Of a stretch of 64,000 nt of DNA, positions 59,816-64,000 are shown piece after piece. The position numbers and the translations under genes were made by a program. The DNA comes from Chamaecyparis obtusa (lineage: Eukaryota > Streptophyta > Pinopsida > Cupressales > Cupressaceae), in NCBI GenBank assembly GCA_027943335.1, contig BSBK01000765.1:317001-381000 (forward strand), in the 5' to 3' direction. The notes beneath the pieces are model-generated. The model was not told the origin of the DNA. It worked only from the letters and a program-made list of their open reading frames with translations, and ran no database searches. Numbering within the stretch: the stretch's first letter is position 1; each line of letters opens with the position of its first letter.

Positions 59816-60943
59816 TTTACCATTTCTGACATGCTTCATCTTATGATTCTGCAATTCTCCTTTCAAATATTTTCCTATGCTTTCTTGTCCCACGCTGACT
59901 TGGCTAGGATATCTTTTTCCAATATTTTCTTCTCCATTATTATTTATTGTTCCTCTTTGTTCTAATCCTTTTTAAAGAACAATTTTTTGCCTTTGATGTT
60001 GGGTCCTTACATGCCCTGATATTTTTCCAAAAATGAATCCTACAATTTGACATGATACACCCCATTTTTTCTTGACAGAACTCTATTGTCGTTAAATCAT
60101 GCACACACACACACACATTTTGTATAGTGGGGCCATATTTTGAGTATAGAGTCATCTTACTTGGAGTTAGTTTTAAGATGTCAACAAGCACACATACCCT
60201 GACCAAAAGGTAACTATTGTCCAAGGAAAATAAATCATAATGTAGAAAAATTCCTAGCTTATTAGCCAGGTTTCCACAACATCCAAATTTCTATATTCCA
60301 AAGGGAGGGATGGCAGGGATATCTAGAAGGGAAAAGCTTGAGGCAAGTTTGATTAGGGTTAAAAAATTTGGACTAGATCTATGTAAACAGTCCAAACCCT
60401 CTCATGGACTAGGACTTATACTTATGCATGAAGAATATATTTCCTCTTTCTCTGAACAAATTGCTATGAAATAACCTTCTCCATTATCAATATTAAAAAC
60501 CTCATTCAATGCGTCACATAATTCAATATTTGAGGGATTTAGGTTCTAGAACTTACCTATTAGGGCCTTGAATGAAGCTCATTTATGGCCTCTTCTACAT
60601 TTATTTTTATGGAGGCAATCTTGATGATCTCATCTTTTTTGCATTTCCTAATAGATCGTGACATATGTTCTTTCTTCTCCTTCTGTTGAGTCGATCTATT
60701 TATAGGTCCCTCGAATCTTGTATTCCCCTTCCTCTCCTCTCAAATTCTCAAATTAGATTGAAGATTGAGTTTGGTAATGTTGCATGGGATCAACCATATC
60801 AAACAATATATCTATACAATTTTGTATTCTATAATTTTACATTTCTTCACCAATATCCTTATCATGAAAGAACGTCATGAAAACCAGAGCAGTTCAATCT
60901 TGAAGCCATTGAAAAACATTTTTGTGATGTTATTTTTCTAACA
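59816..60943. repeat. Leader part of block E (R)
   Basis: Matches 25381-26377 and retains the segment (60226-60385) deleted from L. Contains (CA)8 at 60102-60117. No intact gene is seen. Confidence 0.5.
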
Positions 60944-61281
60944 TTATTTTATGAGGTTATTAAATTTATCATATCAAATCTTACTATTTAATACAAGTTT
61001 TTAATTTATAGAAAAGAATCATAATATCAATTAAAATACTTAATTTCGATCTCAAATATCAAACCGGTAAAAAATTTCAAATAGTCACAAGTCATAACAT
61101 ATCAATTGTAACGGTGTATTAAAAGACCTTTAATTATTTATAAGATAGATCAGATAGACCCACATATGGTCCTGGTATCCACACCTGGAAGTTACAAACA
61201 AGAAATATACATAACAGTAGAGATAGCATATTTATGGCTAACATATATTTCCATGCATCATATATCCTTGATTTTCCAGAG

Positions 61282-61452
61282 CTAATTATCTTCGGTGATC
61301 GGCTTCTCCACCAGAATTTTGTAGACCTCATCCTCCTCCTCTGCAGTCCAAACAAAGGTGCTTTTTACCTTAGTTATTGTCCTAAACCCCTATGAATCAG
61401 GCTTACCTAAAGTCCATAACAAAGTCAAAGGAGTCCCAGTGGTTAAGGCCAC
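61282..61452 (-). pseudogene. Gene G fragment E3: exon 3
   Basis: Same exon as at 26711-26881 with the same CAG-to-TAG stop after EDN, so that stop was present before L and R separated. The exon 2 end is at about 63266-63300. Exon 1 is not present. Confidence 0.6.
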
Positions 61453-61477
61453 CTGCCAGTGGAGAAGCACATCTTAT

Positions 61478-63204
61478 TGAATAGAGGTAAAATGGATTCA
61501 ACCCTATTCAAATGCATAGGGGGAAATATGAGATCTATTCTCAAACCCAAATTCCTCAAAGAAGAGATCCAATTTGATCAACCACAAGGTTAATACACAA
61601 TTCAATCAATTTTGTGAAGAATAGGGAAGAGAGAGAAAGTAAATCCAATATTTCCTTATGGAGGAAGATATATATATTATGTTTGGAAATCTGAAATAAT
61701 TAAAATACAAATACTAACCTCAAATTAGGGCAGATCTGGAAAATGTTGAATTCTGATGTCTGTGTACACTTTCAGGAAAATCTGAAACCTGTCCTGAACT
61801 GGAAATGCCAAGTTAGAGAAAACCTAGAAATCTTTCGCCAAGATGGCTCAGCTCGGGTTTGACCCTCATAAAAGGTCAAATACTACATTCTTTATTTGAA
61901 GTCTGATTCAAATTCTATTCATAGATCTCAGAAGTTTGTTGAAAATGATATCCAAATTCACTCTCAAATCTGAAATTCCACACCTGTACCTACAAGAAAA
62001 GGAGGACTTTTGTTGTTTGTTTGAGGGTTTTGCCTTGGTCAAACCCGAGTTTGGATTCAACCTTAATATTGAAATTGAAATAAGAATGCTAGCAAGTAGT
62101 AGAAAAGGATCTAACAATGAAGCTATGTAATTCAATAGATATACAATTGTATTTTGAATGTAAACAAGTATATTGATATTAAAGCTTGAACAAAATAATA
62201 AATGTAAATCAAACCTCCATGATTGTATGCTTGGAATAGACCATGATAAGAGAATGAAATGGATTTTGAAGATGAACAAAGGACCTTGAAGGAAGATCAC
62301 ACCATCATAATGGCTAGATCTAGGGTTTGAATGATGAATCTTGAATGCTTGAACCAAATCCCTTCAATGGCTTGAGTGCTTGAATCCTTGATCTTCAATG
62401 GAGAACATGGATGGAGAAGAAGACTTGAATGCTTGAATGGATGCTTTCTTGATCACCTTGAGAGCTTGAGAGAAATTGCTTGAGGATGAGATGTGAAAAT
62501 GAGAGAGGAAGGCCTCCTTTTATAGTGAACTAGGGCACAATCCTCTAGAGGGGCCACCTTTGAGAATTAAATCCCAATTAGGTCCTAACCTTTAGAAAAT
62601 ATAACTAGATTAAATGAAATTAAAGGATTTACCATCGTAAAACCCAAAATGCCCGACCCGGAGGCGGGAAAATAAATCTCCCGAAATCCCGATGCCCGAA
62701 AATTTTGGATTCTAAAAATTTGAAGTAAGGGAGCAAAATTGAGGTTGGACTTGACCTAGTCAGGTTTGAGCTCAATCCTGACCTAGTCAGGTTCAAGCTC
62801 AACCTTGACCTAGTCAAGTTCAACCTCGACCTTGACCCTGGTCCCAGATTTTCTCAGAATCAAGTCAGGAGGTTCCGGGGATGCCCAGAAACCTAGAACT
62901 GATGCCAAAACATGAAAGAATGTCAGGGATAGACATAAAATCCTATGATTACTTTGATGAAGGCTAGGAGGATCTATTTCTACATCCTACCTAGAAAATA
63001 GAGTCATAGAAGAGGGAAATTAAGGAGAATCCTCAGGATCCTAACCCTACTTTCACCTAGAATGAAGAATAAAAGAAGTGGAAAGCGGGGAGAAAGCCAA
63101 ATCAAAGAAAATATCAATTCAAGGCATCTGATGTGACCCCAAACCACTTACTAGGAGGGCTAAACGCTCTTATCATGGAAGTGCTTCAAATTTAAGATGA
63201 TACA
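61478..63204 (+). mobile_element. Solo LTR in G intron (E3)
   Basis: Flanked by CTTAT at 61473-61477 and 63205-63209; starts TGAATAGAGG and ends GATGATACA. It is the same insertion as in E1 and E2. Confidence 0.8.
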
Positions 63205-64000
63205 CTTATCATTCAGAGGATTCTACTACATTTATAATTTATGAAATATAATCACTAAAGAATACCTCGTCACTACTGTTAGCACAGAGGGCTTCTCTAG
63301 AAACAATAAATATATTCTTATAAGCTTGCAAAAATCTTTTCATAACTAGATCCTTTGGGTGCTCTTCTATCTTCACTTCAATTCTTCAATTTCCACTAGC
63401 TTCAACTCTTCATCAAATCCTACTTTTTGACTCAGAATCTCTCTGTTCCTTCTCCACTACATCAGTTGGTGACTTGTGAACTCTTCAATTTGCTAGCCAT
63501 TTGTTCATACAAAAATATCCTTTATATAGATAATTTTTTCCACTTAATCTCCTCTATTACATTTTCCTTTGATCAATCTTAACTATCCAATTCATTATAC
63601 CTTGAATCTGGATCTCGGTAACACATTTTATTTTCACCCAGGAAATTCAACATTCTTGAAACTTGTTCCATGAATTTTAACCATTTAGATCTACGCTATA
63701 GATCATCACCTTGAATTTTCCTAATCTTATATCTCTCTAGCTAACTTTCCTTGTCATCATGATCATTTATCTCATCATAGCTTATCATTAAATGTCATTC
63801 AAATCCTTGTATTCAATTACTATTCCTTTCTCGATGGCTCATCCTGAATTTTGGTTAACATTTCTTGGTGCCTAGAACTTTCCTTCTTGATGCCTTTATT
63901 TCCTCTACTTCAATTGAAACATATGTCCTTTTACCTATTACCTTTACCGAGTGACTTTTCCTTCTTTGTAGCTAAAACTTTTTGGCTTACCAACTTAGCA

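Larger units (their letters stand above)
41409..64000. repeat. Right copy (R) of the segmental duplication
   Basis: Collinear and in the same orientation as 4878-29413. The window ends inside it. R-specific deletions: 1,169 bp in the A 5' LTR (junction 44747/44748), 1,636 bp from gag into the 3' LTR (junction at GTTCC, 46573-46577), and 123 bp at 47580. Confidence 0.85.
60944..64000. repeat. Block E3 (R copy, runs off the window)
   Basis: Matches 26378-29413. Apart from the G exon pieces and the solo LTR, the right 700 bp (63301-64000) hold no visible gene. Confidence 0.8.

Noticed and set aside
1..64000. CRISPR arrays, rRNA and tRNA genes
   Set aside because: No regularly spaced identical repeats, rRNA-like blocks or tRNA cloverleaf sequences were seen. 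The hairpin repeats at 3838-4472 are irregularly spaced and not CRISPR-like.

Overview
The window looks like intergenic DNA from a large plant nuclear genome. It is AT-rich, crowded with old nested LTR retrotransposons, and has GT..AG introns but no operons or Shine-Dalgarno signals. The size and age of the elements would suit a gymnosperm; that is a guess. No intact, confidently functional host gene is visible. Element, repeat and gene letters used below (P, A, B, C, D, E, G, S) are mine.

Layout. 1-4877 is the 5' part of a minus-strand LTR retrotransposon (P). Its LTR carries four hairpin repeats, and it encodes one 1,110-codon frame broken by two stop codons. 4878-29480 is the left copy (L) of a large direct segmental duplication; the right copy (R) runs from about 40398 past the window end. 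Each copy holds, in order: a B repeat unit split by retrotransposon A; two more B units; a repeat block C; a block D; and block E, which contains a fragment of a three-exon gene (G) with a 1.7 kb solo LTR in its second intron. In L, block E is duplicated in tandem (26378-29483 and 29484-32583).

Element A (5117-16641 and 41649-50370) has very long LTRs (4.3 kb), a primer-binding site of the TGGCGACTC type, a gag-like open frame with a long acidic tail, and no visible pol. It looks like a non-autonomous gag-only element. Both copies have the same target duplication and the same flanks, so A was already in place when the segment duplicated. P is present only in L and probably inserted later.

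Between the copies (33130-40398) lie the most complete copy of gene G with a TATA box (33695-34610), a decayed eight-exon gene S whose downstream exons are all multiples of three nucleotides (35482-37745), a LINE remnant with a zf-RVT-like end (38593-39122), and AT-rich repeats.

The recurring theme is decay. Frames are broken mostly by C-to-T type nonsense changes, and several deletions have short direct repeats at their junctions. All similarity statements are by-eye comparisons within the window; no database search was possible.
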